Assembly: GCF_001654495.1 (NCBI RefSeq)
Contig: NZ_CP015849.1
Span: forward strand, 2,742,501 to 2,806,500
Origin: Streptomyces sp. SAT1
Lineage (GTDB): Bacteria; Actinomycetota; Actinomycetes; Streptomycetales; Streptomycetaceae
Direction: 5' to 3'
Length of the DNA: 64,000 nt
A program made the translations under genes and the position numbers. The notes under the pieces were generated by a model, which was given only the letters and a program-made list of their open reading frames with translations, did no database searches and was not told where the DNA came from. Each line of letters starts with the position of its first letter. Positions within the stretch are counted from its first letter, which is position 1. This document shows positions 42,578 through 52,600 of the stretch, in pieces.

Positions 42578-44209
42578 GTGGACTCCATGCACCCGCACCC
42601 CCACCCGCACCAGGCCGCCCATGTGGGCGTCGTCGTCATCGGCTACAACGACGTCGACCGCATAGGGCACGCGGTTCGTTCGGCACTCGTCCAGGGCCCC
42701 ATGGTCCGCGAGGTGATCGCTGTCGACGACTGCTCGACGGACGGCACCTACGAGCTGCTCGTCCGCCTCGCGGAGGGGGAGCCGAGACTGAGAGTGATCC
42801 GTCACGAGACCAACAGCGGCGGCTGCGGCACCCCGCGCAACACCGGCATCGACGCGGTGACCGCGCCCTATCTGATGTTCCTGGACAGCGACGACGTCCT
42901 GCCGCCGGGCGCGGTGGACGCGCTGCTCACCACGGCGGAGCAGGAGCACGCCGAGGTCGCGGGCGGCCTGTGCGTACGCCGCGAGCTGCCCTCCGGTCTC
43001 GAGGTGGCCTGGGAGGAGGAGCTGTACGCGCACAGCCGGGTCCTCACCAGCCCCGCGGAGATGACGGACCTCGTGCACGACACGCTGTGCGTCAACAAGC
43101 TGTACCGCACCGACTTCCTTCGGGAGCACGCGGTCCGCTTCCCGGAGGGCCGCTTCCCCTACGAGGACCTGGTCTTCGCCGCCCGCGTCCTGGCCGCGGC
43201 GCCGCGCGTGGCCCTCGTCCCCGACCAGGTGTACGTCTGGCACGTGCGCCGGGAGGCGGAGCAGCTGTCCATCTCACTGGACCGGGCGCACATCCGGAAC
43301 TGGCAGGCGCGCGCCGAGGCCGCCCGGCAGGCGTACGAGATCCTGCTGAACGCCGGGCGCAAGGAACTGGCGCGGGCGGCCCGCGCCAAGTTCCTCGAAC
43401 ACGAGCTGCGCATGTACGCACGCGAGCTGAGCCTGCGCGACGCCGGGTACCGGCGGGCCTGGTGGACGCACACCCGGGCCTATCTGCGGGGGTACGACGC
43501 GGCCGACTGGACGAGCGAGCCGACCGCGCCGGGACGGCTGCTCGCCCGGGTGATCCTGGCCTCGCCCGAACCGCGCGACCTGCCGCGCCTGAAGGAGCTC
43601 GCCGCCCGCCCGGAGCGGCTGTGCCCGCCCTACGTACGGGACCGGCACGGTGTGCCCATCTGGTCGGAGGACCTGCCCCAGCTCACCCTGGAGCCCTACC
43701 TGACGCGGCCGGCCCATCTGCTGCCGCTCGCCGTGGACGCGGCACTGCGCCCCCGCGCGCGGGGCGCCACCCTGCTGCGGCTCCGGCTGCACGAGATGTA
43801 CGGCGGGGTGGCGCAGGCGGGCCCGCGGACGCTGGAGGTGGAGTGGGTGCACCGCGAGGCGGGCCGCTCCGCGCAGCGCACCACGGTCGCCCTCCGGCCG
43901 GACACCGGCGACACCTGGCGGGCCGAGACGTTCGTGGACCTGACGGCGCTCGGCGCGGGCACCTGGGACCTGCAACTGCGGGTGTGCTTCGCCGACGGCA
44001 CCTCCCGCGAGACGACGGGGCACGCCTGGGCCGGTCCCGGGCTGCTGCGCCGGACCGTCCTGCCCAACCTGCGCTTCGGCATCCTGCTGGTCCAGCCCTA
44101 CGCCACGCACTCCGGTGCGCTGGCCCTGCGCCTGGCGACCGGCTGGCGCGGTGCCGCGGCCATCCTGCGCGGCAGGCTCCGCCGGCTGCTGCGCCGGGGG
44201 GCCGGGTAG
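42578..44209 (+). CDS. Family 2 glycosyltransferase with C-terminal accessory region
   Basis: The 543-aa protein starts from GTG 42578. After a His/Pro-rich start (HPHPHPH) the GT-A domain runs to about 290: VVVIGYNDVDRI, VDDCSTDGTYELL, LMFLDSDDVLPPGA, CVNKLYRTDFL and YEDLVFAARV. About 380-500 is beta-rich and resembles the C-terminal region of TagF-linked glycosyltransferases. It ends in a basic LRGRLRRLLRR tail. It probably adds a sugar in cell-wall glycopolymer assembly; the next gene, galE, would supply UDP-galactose. Confidence 0.83.
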   Translation: MDSMHPHPHPHQAAHVGVVVIGYNDVDRIGHAVRSALVQGPMVREVIAVDDCSTDGTYELLVRLAEGEPRLRVIRHETNSGGCGTPRNTGIDAVTAPYLMFLDSDDVLPPGAVDALLTTAEQEHAEVAGGLCVRRELPSGLEVAWEEELYAHSRVLTSPAEMTDLVHDTLCVNKLYRTDFLREHAVRFPEGRFPYEDLVFAARVLAAAPRVALVPDQVYVWHVRREAEQLSISLDRAHIRNWQARAEAARQAYEILLNAGRKELARAARAKFLEHELRMYARELSLRDAGYRRAWWTHTRAYLRGYDAADWTSEPTAPGRLLARVILASPEPRDLPRLKELAARPERLCPPYVRDRHGVPIWSEDLPQLTLEPYLTRPAHLLPLAVDAALRPRARGATLLRLRLHEMYGGVAQAGPRTLEVEWVHREAGRSAQRTTVALRPDTGDTWRAETFVDLTALGAGTWDLQLRVCFADGTSRETTGHAWAGPGLLRRTVLPNLRFGILLVQPYATHSGALALRLATGWRGAAAILRGRLRRLLRRGAG

Positions 44210-44276
44210 GACACGTACCTCTCACGTACCGAGCACCACAGCACCACCCGGGCCAACTGACGAGGAGACGCCCACC

Positions 44277-45257
44277 ATGACCTGGCTGATCACCGGAGGC
44301 GCCGGCTACATCGGCGCCCATGTCGTTCGCGCGATGACCGAAGCGGGCGAGCGGGCCGTGGTCTACGACGACCTGTCCACGGGCATCGCCGACCGCGTGC
44401 CGGACGGTGTCCCGCTGGTCGTCGGCTCCACCCTGGACGGCGAACGGCTGAAGCGGACCCTGGCCGGGCACCGGATCACCGGCGTCGTCCACCTGGCGGG
44501 CAAGAAGCAGGTCGGCGAGTCCGTCGAGCTGCCCCTGCACTACTACCGGGAGAACGTGGAGGGCCTGCGCGTCCTGCTGGAGGCCGTGACGGCGGCCCCG
44601 GTGGACGCCTTCGTCTTCTCCTCCTCCGCGGCCGTCTACGGCATGCCGGACGTGGACCTGGTCACCGAGGAGACCCCGTGCGCGCCCCTGTCGCCGTACG
44701 GGGAGACCAAGCTGGCCGGCGAGTGGCTGGTGCGCGCGACGGGCCGGGCGTGCGGGACGGCCACGGCCTCCCTGCGCTACTTCAACGTGGCGGGCGCGGC
44801 CACTCCCGAGCTGGCGGACACCGGCGTCTACAACCTCGTGCCCATGGTCTTCGAGAAGCTGACGGAGGGCGAGGCACCGCAGATCTTCGGCGACGACTAC
44901 GCCACCGGCGACGGCACCTGCGTGCGCGACTACATCCACGTGGTGGACCTCGCCGAGGCCCATGTCGCCACGGCCCGCGCGCTGCGCGCCGCCCCCGGCC
45001 GCGACCTGACCCTGAACATCGGGCGCGGCGAGGGCGTCTCGGTGCGCGAGATGATCGACACGATCGGCTCGGTGACCGGTCACCACCGCGCCCCGGTGGT
45101 GACCACGCGCCGCCCCGGCGACGCGGCCCGTGTCGTCGCCTCCGCCGACCGCGCCGCCGCCACGCTCGGCTGGAAGGCCCGCCACGACGTCCAGGACATG
45201 ATCACGTCCGCCTGGGCGGGCTGGGTCCGCCACCACCCCGGGACGGCCGGCGCCTGA
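44277..45257 (+). CDS. galE: UDP-glucose 4-epimerase
   Basis: The 326-aa extended SDR starts from ATG 44277 behind GAGGAG. The NAD-binding motif is TGGAGYIGAHV; SSSAAVYG and SPYGETK carry the catalytic Ser and Tyr-x-x-x-Lys; SLRYFNVAGA and CVRDYIHVVDLAEAH are GalE hallmarks. It interconverts UDP-glucose and UDP-galactose, here likely for the wall polymer glycosyltransferases just upstream. Confidence 0.93.
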   Translation: MTWLITGGAGYIGAHVVRAMTEAGERAVVYDDLSTGIADRVPDGVPLVVGSTLDGERLKRTLAGHRITGVVHLAGKKQVGESVELPLHYYRENVEGLRVLLEAVTAAPVDAFVFSSSAAVYGMPDVDLVTEETPCAPLSPYGETKLAGEWLVRATGRACGTATASLRYFNVAGAATPELADTGVYNLVPMVFEKLTEGEAPQIFGDDYATGDGTCVRDYIHVVDLAEAHVATARALRAAPGRDLTLNIGRGEGVSVREMIDTIGSVTGHHRAPVVTTRRPGDAARVVASADRAAATLGWKARHDVQDMITSAWAGWVRHHPGTAGA

Positions 45258-45395
45258 CGGCCGCGGCACGGCCCGCCCGGACGGCCCCGCGGCGGGCCCC
45301 GGCGCCGTCGCCGCCGCGCTCCCGCGGGCGCGGGCGCGCGGCGCCGTGCCGTGGGCGGGCGGCCGGACCGCTCGCGCACCGGCGGCCGGCCGGTG

Positions 45396-46022
45396 TCACA
45401 GGGCCTTGAGCGCCTCGGCCGTGCCGCGCGCGAGCGCGCCCAGATAGCCCTTGGGGAGCTTGGGCGTACGGATCACGACCGCGCGCCAGTACAGCGGGCC
45501 GGAGATCAGGTCGAGGGCCAGGTCGTGGTCCACACCGGCACCGACCTCCCCGCGCGCCTCCGCCGCCGCGAGGATGCTGCTGGCGACGCCCTCCTGACCG
45601 GCGCGCAGGGCCTTCTGCACGGCCTCGGCGAGATCGGGGTTGCGGGCCGCCTCGGCCTGGAGGTCGGGCAGGATCTGCGAGGCCACCGGATGGCGCAGGG
45701 CGCGGGAGGTCACCTCGTAGAGCATGCGCAGGTCCATCTCCAGGGACCCGGTGTCGGGGGCGGGCAGGCCCTGGACGGCGAGCGCGGAGACGACGTCGAG
45801 CACCAGGTGCAGCTTGGAGCGCCAGCGGCGGTACACGGCGGTCTTGCCGACGCCCGCGCGCCGGGCGATGCCCTCGATGGACATGCGCGCGTAGCCGACC
45901 GAGGCGAGTTCCGCGAAGACGGCAGCCCGGATCGCGTCCGTCACGTCCTCGCGGAGCACGGCGGCCCCGGCGGGAGCGCGACGGCGCGGGCGCGTCTGGG
46001 GTTCGCCTGCGTTCGTCGTCAT
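45396..46022 (-). CDS. TetR/AcrR-family transcriptional regulator
   Basis: The 208-aa protein's N-terminal helix-turn-helix is AIRAAVFAELASVGYARMSIEGIARRAGVGKTAVYRRWRSKLHLV, followed by an all-helical ligand domain ending LARGTAEALKAL (TetR_C type). It is divergent from the TagGH export genes, with a 194-bp space containing two copies of a 17-bp motif, so control of the exporter and of itself is likely (inference). Confidence 0.88.
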   Translation of the reverse strand: MTTNAGEPQTRPRRRAPAGAAVLREDVTDAIRAAVFAELASVGYARMSIEGIARRAGVGKTAVYRRWRSKLHLVLDVVSALAVQGLPAPDTGSLEMDLRMLYEVTSRALRHPVASQILPDLQAEAARNPDLAEAVQKALRAGQEGVASSILAAAEARGEVGAGVDHDLALDLISGPLYWRAVVIRTPKLPKGYLGALARGTAEALKAL

Positions 46023-46038
46023 GCCGCCCAGCATAGGG

Positions 46039-46103
46039 CGTTACGACGAAACGGTTGCGTCGCGACGTTACTTGGGCCTACGCTCACGTTGCGACGATAC
46101 GGT
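46039..46103. promoter_or_regulatory. Candidate TetR operator repeats
   Basis: CGTTACGACGAAACGGT (46039-46055) and CGTTGCGACGATACGGT (46087-46103) match at 15 of 17 positions, 48 bp apart. GTCGCGAC lies between them. They lie in the tetR-tagG divergent region. Confidence 0.5.
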
Positions 46104-46216
46104 CCCGTCCCGGCGACGTAAAGAGAAGCCGAGGCAACGGGTGGCGGACGCGGAACCGGCAGCCGCGTCACCTCCCCCGGATCCACCCGAATACCCCCCG
46201 AACGAAAGCAGCGGAT

Positions 46217-47131
46217 GTGAGTCAGGTCCTCCACACACCGCCCTCGAGCCCGGCGCCCGCCGAAGAAGATCTCGCGGCGCTCGCCGCCCGGCACGGCCTG
46301 TCGGTCAGCGGCGCCCGCCCCTCCCTGCCCGCGTACGTGCGCGAGCTGTGGGCACGGCGGCACTTCATCACCGCGTTCGCCACCGCCAAGCTCACCGCCC
46401 AGTACAGCCAGGCGAAGCTCGGGCAGGTCTGGCAGGTCGCCACCCCCCTGCTGAACGCCGCGGTGTACTACTTCATCTTCGGCATCCTGCTGGGCACCAG
46501 CAAGAACGTGGCGGACTTCGTCCCGTTCCTGGTCACCGGTGTGTTCGTCTGGACGTTCACCCAGAGCTCGATCATGGCGGGCACCCGGGCGATCTCCGGC
46601 AACCTCGGCCTGGTGCGGGCCCTGCACTTCCCGCGCGCCGCGCTGCCCATCTCCTTCGCGCTCCAGCAGCTCCAGCAGCTGCTGTTCTCGATGTGCGCGC
46701 TCGTGGTGATCCTGCTCTGCTTCGGTGTGATGCCCGCCGCTTCCTGGGCGCTGGCCGTCCCGGTGCTGGTGCTCCAGTTCGTCTTCAACGCGGGCGTGTC
46801 GATGGTCGTCGCCCGGCTGGGCGCCAAGACCCCGGACATCGCCCAGCTGATGCCGTTCCTGCTGCGCACCTGGATGTACGTCTCCGGCGTCATGTGGAGC
46901 ATCGACAAGACGCTCAAGCACAGCAACGTCCCGCACCTGCTCCAGAAGCTGCTGGAGGCCAACCCGGCCGCCGTCTACATCGACCTGATGCGCTTCGCGC
47001 TCATCGACAGCTTCAAGGCCCACCAGCTCCCGCACCACGTGTGGGCGTACGCGCTGGGCTGGGCGCTGCTCGCCGGTGTCGGCGGCTTCGTCTACTTCTG
47101 GAAGGCCGAGGAGAGGTACGGACGTGGCTGA
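46217..47131 (+). CDS. Teichoic-acid-type polysaccharide export ABC permease (TagG-like)
   Basis: The 304-aa ABC-2 permease starts from GTG 46217 (MSQVLHTPPSS); the longer upstream frame is not protein-like. The cytoplasmic N-terminus includes VRELWARRHFITAFATAKLTAQY, followed by six TMs with GQVWQVATPLLNAAVYYFIFG and LRTWMYVSGVMWS. It exports a lipid-linked wall polymer made by the region's transferases. Its end overlaps the ATPase gene start by 8 bp. Confidence 0.88.
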   Translation: MSQVLHTPPSSPAPAEEDLAALAARHGLSVSGARPSLPAYVRELWARRHFITAFATAKLTAQYSQAKLGQVWQVATPLLNAAVYYFIFGILLGTSKNVADFVPFLVTGVFVWTFTQSSIMAGTRAISGNLGLVRALHFPRAALPISFALQQLQQLLFSMCALVVILLCFGVMPAASWALAVPVLVLQFVFNAGVSMVVARLGAKTPDIAQLMPFLLRTWMYVSGVMWSIDKTLKHSNVPHLLQKLLEANPAAVYIDLMRFALIDSFKAHQLPHHVWAYALGWALLAGVGGFVYFWKAEERYGRG

Positions 47132-47921
47132 GCAGGCCGAGCAGACCAGCGAGAACATCCCCACCGTCATCGCCGACAAGGTGGACATCGTCTACCGTGT
47201 CCACGGCACGGGCGCCGGGCGCGGCTCGGCGACCGCCGCGCTCAACCGCATCCTGCGGCCCGGGAAGGCCGAGAAGGCGTCGGGCGTGCGCCGGGTGCAC
47301 GCGGTGAAGAAGGTGTCGTTCGTCGCCTACAAGGGCGAGGCGATCGGCCTCATCGGAACCAACGGCTCCGGCAAGTCCACCCTGCTCAAGGCGGTCGCCG
47401 GGCTGCTGCCGGTGGAGAGCGGCAAGATCTACACCGACGGCCAGCCCTCCCTGCTCGGTGTGAACGCGGCGCTGATGAACGACCTGACCGGCGAGCGCAA
47501 CGTCCACCTCGGCGGTCTCGCCATGGGCATGTCCCGCGAGCAGGTCAGGGAGCGCTACCAGGACATCGTCGACTTCTCCGGCATCAACGAGAAGGGCGAC
47601 TTCATCTCGCTGCCCATGCGGACGTACTCCTCCGGCATGTCGGCCCGGCTGCGCTTCTCCATCGCCGCCGCCAAGGACCACGACGTGCTGCTCATCGACG
47701 AGGCGCTGGCCACCGGCGACCGCTCCTTCCAGCGGCGTTCGGAACGGCGCATCCGCGAGCTGCGCAAGCAGGCGGGCACGGTGTTCCTGGTCAGCCACAG
47801 CAACGGCTCCATCCGCGACACCTGCGAGCGCGTGCTCTGGCTGGAGCGCGGCGAACTGCGCATGGACGGGCCCACCGACGAGGTCCTGAAGGAGTACGAG
47901 GCGTTCACCAACGCCAAGTAG
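47124..47921 (+). CDS. Teichoic-acid-type export ABC ATPase (TagH-like)
   Basis: The 265-aa protein starts from GTG 47124. Walker A is GTNGSGKST, the signature YSSGMSARLRFSIA (the SSGM variant typical of polysaccharide exporters) and Walker B VLLIDEALATGD. It has no C-terminal carbohydrate-binding extension. It partners the overlapping TagG-like permease. Confidence 0.92.
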   Translation: MAEQAEQTSENIPTVIADKVDIVYRVHGTGAGRGSATAALNRILRPGKAEKASGVRRVHAVKKVSFVAYKGEAIGLIGTNGSGKSTLLKAVAGLLPVESGKIYTDGQPSLLGVNAALMNDLTGERNVHLGGLAMGMSREQVRERYQDIVDFSGINEKGDFISLPMRTYSSGMSARLRFSIAAAKDHDVLLIDEALATGDRSFQRRSERRIRELRKQAGTVFLVSHSNGSIRDTCERVLWLERGELRMDGPTDEVLKEYEAFTNAK

Positions 47922-47940
47922 CCGGCCGCCGCCCGCGGAC

Positions 47941-49458
47941 TCACCGCGTCACGGCGTACAGCACCTGCCCGCCCGGTCCGCCGGCCACCGGGCGCAGGCC
48001 GGGATCCCGCTGCGGGCGGCGGCCGTCGAGGACCCAGCGCACGCGGTACGTGCGCAGGATGTCCCGGCGGGCGCCGCGCGGTGTGCCGCGCGCGAAGTAG
48101 CGCTCGGCGGCCCGCTCCCGCCGGGCCGCGTCCGGCAGGAAGAACTCCGGGTAGCCGGGCGCCACGGTGTAGGCGCCGTAGGCGGGCACCAGCCGGGACG
48201 GGAAGTCCCGGGCCATCACCACATCGCCGTACCGCACATGCGGGGTGATCCAGTGGTATCCGGTCCAGGGGGGCGTGTAGCGCGCGGCGAGCACGGGGGG
48301 CAGCGCGTCCCGTCCCACGACGTATCCCACCACCCCCGCCTGCGTCCAGGCGCCCACGGCGAGCGCCGCGGCCAGTGCCCAGGCCCAGCGCAGGCGCACC
48401 GCGCGGCGGCCCCCGCCGAACACCTCAAGGGCGATGGCGAGCTGTGCCGGGACCAGCGCGGCGGGCAGCGCCCGGCCCCAGGAGTAGTGGCCGCTGACGA
48501 AGCCCGCCGCGCACACCAGCGCGCCCAGCGCACAGAAGATCACCAGCGGGTCCCGCCGGTCGCGCCGGTACCGCAGCACCAGCGCCGCCACCCCGAGCAG
48601 CGCCAGCCAGTACCGGCCCGCGAAGTCCGTGTAGAGGGCGCGGTGCACGCTCGCCAGCCCGTCACCGGCCGAGAACAGCGCGAAGAAGTCGTAGTACGGC
48701 CACAGCCACAGCACCAGCAGACCCAGCCCGGCCGCCGCGGCGATCCGCGGCCGCTGGGCGCGCGGCGGCCGGGCGGCGACGACCGTGGCGAGCGCGCCCA
48801 GCGTGGCGACCACCCCGGTGAACTGGTGGCAGAGCAGGATCACCGCCCACAGCACGCCGGTGCCCAGCCACACCTCCCAGCCGGCCTGCGCGCGCAGCGT
48901 CCGGCTGAGCCACGCCCACAGGTGGAAGGAGAGCCCGAGGGCGAACACGCTGGGGTAGGAGACCGTCAGCGCCAGCGAGTTCAGGGAGAGGAAGCCGCTC
49001 CAGTTGATGAGCACGGTGCCCCACAGCAGCACCAGGCTCAGCGCGGCCAGCGCGGGCGCGGCCGGATGCGGGCTCAGTGTCCGTACGTACCGGCGCACGC
49101 CGGTGGCCAGGAGCGCGAGTCCGGCGAGCGCGGCCAGCCGCAGCACGATGAAGACCGACCAGCCGCCGACCCGCGCGACACAGCCGAGCAGCAGCATCCA
49201 CGGCGAGTAGTAGGGGCTCGGGGTGTCGGCGGCGACGAGCGGGTTGCCGGGGTGCAGCAGGCTGTGCCGCAGGCGTTCGACGGTGGCCGCGTGCATGCCG
49301 AGGTCACCGGCCCAGGGCAGCCGGACGATCACCAGGAGCAGCAGGACGAGGAGCAGCGCGACGGCGGCCCGGGGCGCGGCGGAACGTTTCACGCGGCCGA
49401 CCGGCGGCCGGGACGCCGCTCGGCCGGCGGAACGCGCCTCAGGCGGCGCGGCGCGCAT
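47941..49458 (-). CDS. Polytopic membrane protein, possible GT-C-fold glycosyltransferase
   Basis: The 505-aa protein has about 11-12 hydrophobic segments after a basic N-terminus. An early outer-loop acidic motif (LPWAGDLGMHAATVERLRH) and SPYYSPWMLLLG resemble GT-C enzymes. The last about 90 residues are soluble (MARDFPSRLVPAYGAY, FFLPDAARR, RVRWVLDGR), as in YfhO-like or GT-C proteins. I cannot assign the family. It is convergent with the TagGH genes, 19 bp away. Confidence 0.6.
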   Translation of the reverse strand: MRAAPPEARSAGRAASRPPVGRVKRSAAPRAAVALLLVLLLLVIVRLPWAGDLGMHAATVERLRHSLLHPGNPLVAADTPSPYYSPWMLLLGCVARVGGWSVFIVLRLAALAGLALLATGVRRYVRTLSPHPAAPALAALSLVLLWGTVLINWSGFLSLNSLALTVSYPSVFALGLSFHLWAWLSRTLRAQAGWEVWLGTGVLWAVILLCHQFTGVVATLGALATVVAARPPRAQRPRIAAAAGLGLLVLWLWPYYDFFALFSAGDGLASVHRALYTDFAGRYWLALLGVAALVLRYRRDRRDPLVIFCALGALVCAAGFVSGHYSWGRALPAALVPAQLAIALEVFGGGRRAVRLRWAWALAAALAVGAWTQAGVVGYVVGRDALPPVLAARYTPPWTGYHWITPHVRYGDVVMARDFPSRLVPAYGAYTVAPGYPEFFLPDAARRERAAERYFARGTPRGARRDILRTYRVRWVLDGRRPQRDPGLRPVAGGPGGQVLYAVTR

Positions 49459-49641
49459 CGCGAGGAAGGACCGGGGCGCGGTGGGCGGCGGAGGCGGTGT
49501 ACCGGGCGCGTTTCACCATCACGCGCGCAACTTTAACCGAATGATCCTGATTAGCCGGAAAGGCTACCGGACGCCGTGCGGAGTTTCCCGCCCGGCGGAA
49601 CGAGGCGCCCGGAGCGGCCAGGGCGGCCGGAGCGGACGACG

Positions 49642-49679
49642 CGAGGGCGCCCCGGGCCGTCCGGCCCGGGGCGCCCTCG
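49642..49679 (-). terminator. Terminator of the glutamate dehydrogenase gene
   Basis: A 17-bp perfect stem (CGAGGGCGCCCCGGGCC and complement, loop GTCC) begins 18 bp beyond the gdh stop. Confidence 0.85.
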
Positions 49680-49696
49680 TACACCGGCGGTGCGCG

Positions 49697-52600
49697 CTAC
49701 GAGTGGGTGCGCAGCAGCGTCCGCATCGTCCGCATGGCCACCGAGAGGTTGGCCAGGTCGAACGCGTCCGAACCGCGGATCTCCTCCAGGGTGGTGCGGG
49801 CCCGGGAGAGGATCGCCGCGTTCTTCTCCTCCCACACCTCGAAGCGCTGCTCCGGCGTGGCGGCGGCGTCGCCCACGGCGAGGACGTCGGCCGTCAGCGC
49901 CGCGTGCGCCGCGTACAGGTCCTCGCGGATCGCCGCACGGGCCATGGACTGCCAGCGGTCGGCGCGCGGCAGCTCGATGATGCGGTCCATCAGCTGGGTG
50001 ATGGCGAGCCGGTCGGCCAGGTCGTAGTACACCTCGGCGACGTCCATCGGGTCCCGGCCCATGCGGTCGGCCACCGAGACGATGTCGAGCGCCGGGAAGG
50101 CGGAGGAGAACCCGGCCACCCGCGCGGCCAGTTCGTCCGGGACGCCGGCCGCGGACAGCTCGTCGTAGACCTGCTGGTACCACTCCTGGTCCGCGCCCTT
50201 GAGCAGCTTGGGCAGCTGCGCCCACACCTGCTCGACCCGGTCGGCGAAGAACTCCACCGTCTCGCCGAGCTGGAGCGGCTGCGGCCGGTTGTTCAGCAGC
50301 CAGCGGGTGCCGCGCTCGACCAGGCGGCGCGAGTGCAGCCGGATACGGGTCTGGACCTCGGCCTCGACCTTGTTGTCCAGCGCCTCGACCGCGTCCCACA
50401 CCGGTGCCGAGCGGAAGATCGTACGGGCCACGGTCTGCGCCCGGACGATCTCCTCCAGCGACGCCCCGGTCTCCTCGCGCAGCCGGTGCAGATACGTCGT
50501 ACCACCGGTGTTGACCGTGTCGTTGACCAGGACGGTCGTGGTGATCTCGCGGTTCAGCGGGTGGTGGTCGATCTGCTCCTCGAACCGCTCGCGCAGCTGG
50601 GTCGGGAAGTAGGTGTGCAGCAGCCCGCGCAGATACGGGTCGTCGGGCAGCGAGGTGTGCAGCAGCTCCTCGGCGACCGTGATCTTCGTGTACGCCAGCA
50701 GGACGGCCGTCTCCGGACCGGTCAGGCCGTGTCCGGCGGCCAGCCGCTCGCGGATCTGGCGGTCGGTGGGCAGGAACTCCAGCGCCCGGTCCAGATGGCC
50801 CTCGCGCACCAGGTGCTTCATGAAGCGCTGCTGGGCGTGGACCATGTCCTTGGACTGGGCGAGGGCGTTGGCGATCGCCGTGTTCTGCGCGTAGTTGTTG
50901 CGCAGCACCAGCGCGCCGACCTCGTCGGTCATCTCCGCCAGCAGCTTGTTGCGCTGCTTGACGGTCATGTCGCCGTCGGTGACCAGCCCGTTGAGCAGGA
51001 CCTTGATGTTCACCTCGTGGTCGGAGGTGTCCACGCCCGCGCTGTTGTCGATGGCGTCGGTGTTGACCCGGCCGCCGGTCTGCGCGAACTCGATCCGGCC
51101 GAGCTGGGTGCAGCCCAGGTTGCCGCCCTCGCCGACGACCCGGACCCGCAGGTCGCGGCCGTCGACCCGGATGGCGTCGTTGGCCTTGTCGCCGACGTCC
51201 GTGTTGGACTCGGTGGACGCCTTGACGTACGTGCCGATGCCGCCGTTCCACAGCAGGTCCACCGGGGCCTTGAGGATGGCCCGCATCAGGTCGGCCGGGG
51301 TCATCTTGGTGACGCCGTCCTCGATGCCCAGCGCCTCGCGGATGTGCGCGTTGACCGGGATGGACTTCAGCGTGCGCGGGAAGATCCCGCCGCCGGCCGA
51401 CACCAGCGCGGTGTCGTAGTCGGCCCAGCTGGAGCGCGGCAGGTCGAACAGGCGGCGCCGCTCGGCGTAGCCGGTGGCCGCGTCCGGGTTCGGGTCGATG
51501 AAGATGTGCCGGTGGTCGAAGGCGGCGACCAGGCGGATGTGCTCGCTGAGCAGCATGCCGTTGCCGAACACGTCGCCGGACATGTCGCCGATGCCGACGA
51601 CCGTGAAGTCCTGCGACTGGGTGTCGACGTCCAGCTCGCGGAAGTGCCGCTTGACCGACTCCCAGGCACCGCGGGCGGTGATGCCCATGCCCTTGTGGTC
51701 ATAGCCCGCGGAGCCGCCGGAGGCGAAGGCGTCGCCGAGCCAGAAGTCGTAGGACTCGGCGACCTCGTTGGCGATGTCCGAGAACGTCGCCGTGCCCTTG
51801 TCGGCCGCGACCACCAGGTAGGTGTCGTCGCCGTCGTGGCGGACCACGTCCCGCGGGGGCACGACCTCGCCGGCCACCATGTTGTCGGTGATGTCGAGCA
51901 GCGCCGAGATGAACGTCCGGTAGCTGGCGATGCCCTCGGCCAGCCAGGCGTCCCGGTCCACGGACGGGTCCGGGAGCTGCTTGGCGACGAAGCCGCCCTT
52001 GGCGCCGACCGGCACGATCACGGTGTTCTTCACCATCTGTGCCTTGACCAGGCCCAGGATCTCGGTGCGGAAGTCCTCGCGCCGGTCGGACCAGCGCAGA
52101 CCGCCGCGGGCGACCTTGCCGAAGCGCAGGTGCACGCCCTCCACCCGCGGCGAGTACACCCAGATCTCGTACGCCGGGCGCGGTGCGGGCAGGTCCGGGA
52201 TGGCCTGCGGGTCGAACTTCATGGAGACGTAGTCGTGCGGCCGGCCGGCCGCGCTCTCCTGGAAGAAGTTGGTGCGCAGGGTCGCCTTGATGACGGTGAG
52301 GAAGGAGCGCAGGATGCGGTCCTCGTCGAGGGAGGCCACCTGGTCCAGGGCCGCGTCCAGCTCTTCGAGCAGGGCGTCGACCAGCTCGTGGCCCGCGCGC
52401 TGCCGCTCGGGCGCCATCCGCGCCTCGAACAGGGAGACCAGCAGCCGGGTGGTGTGGACGTTGTTGCGGAGGGTGTCCTCCATGTAGTCCTGGCTGAAGG
52501 TGGAGCCCGCCTGGCGCAGGTACTTCGCGTAGGCGCGCAGCACCATGGCCTGGCGCCAGCCCAGTCCGGCGCTCAGCACCAGCGCGTTGAACCCGTCGTT

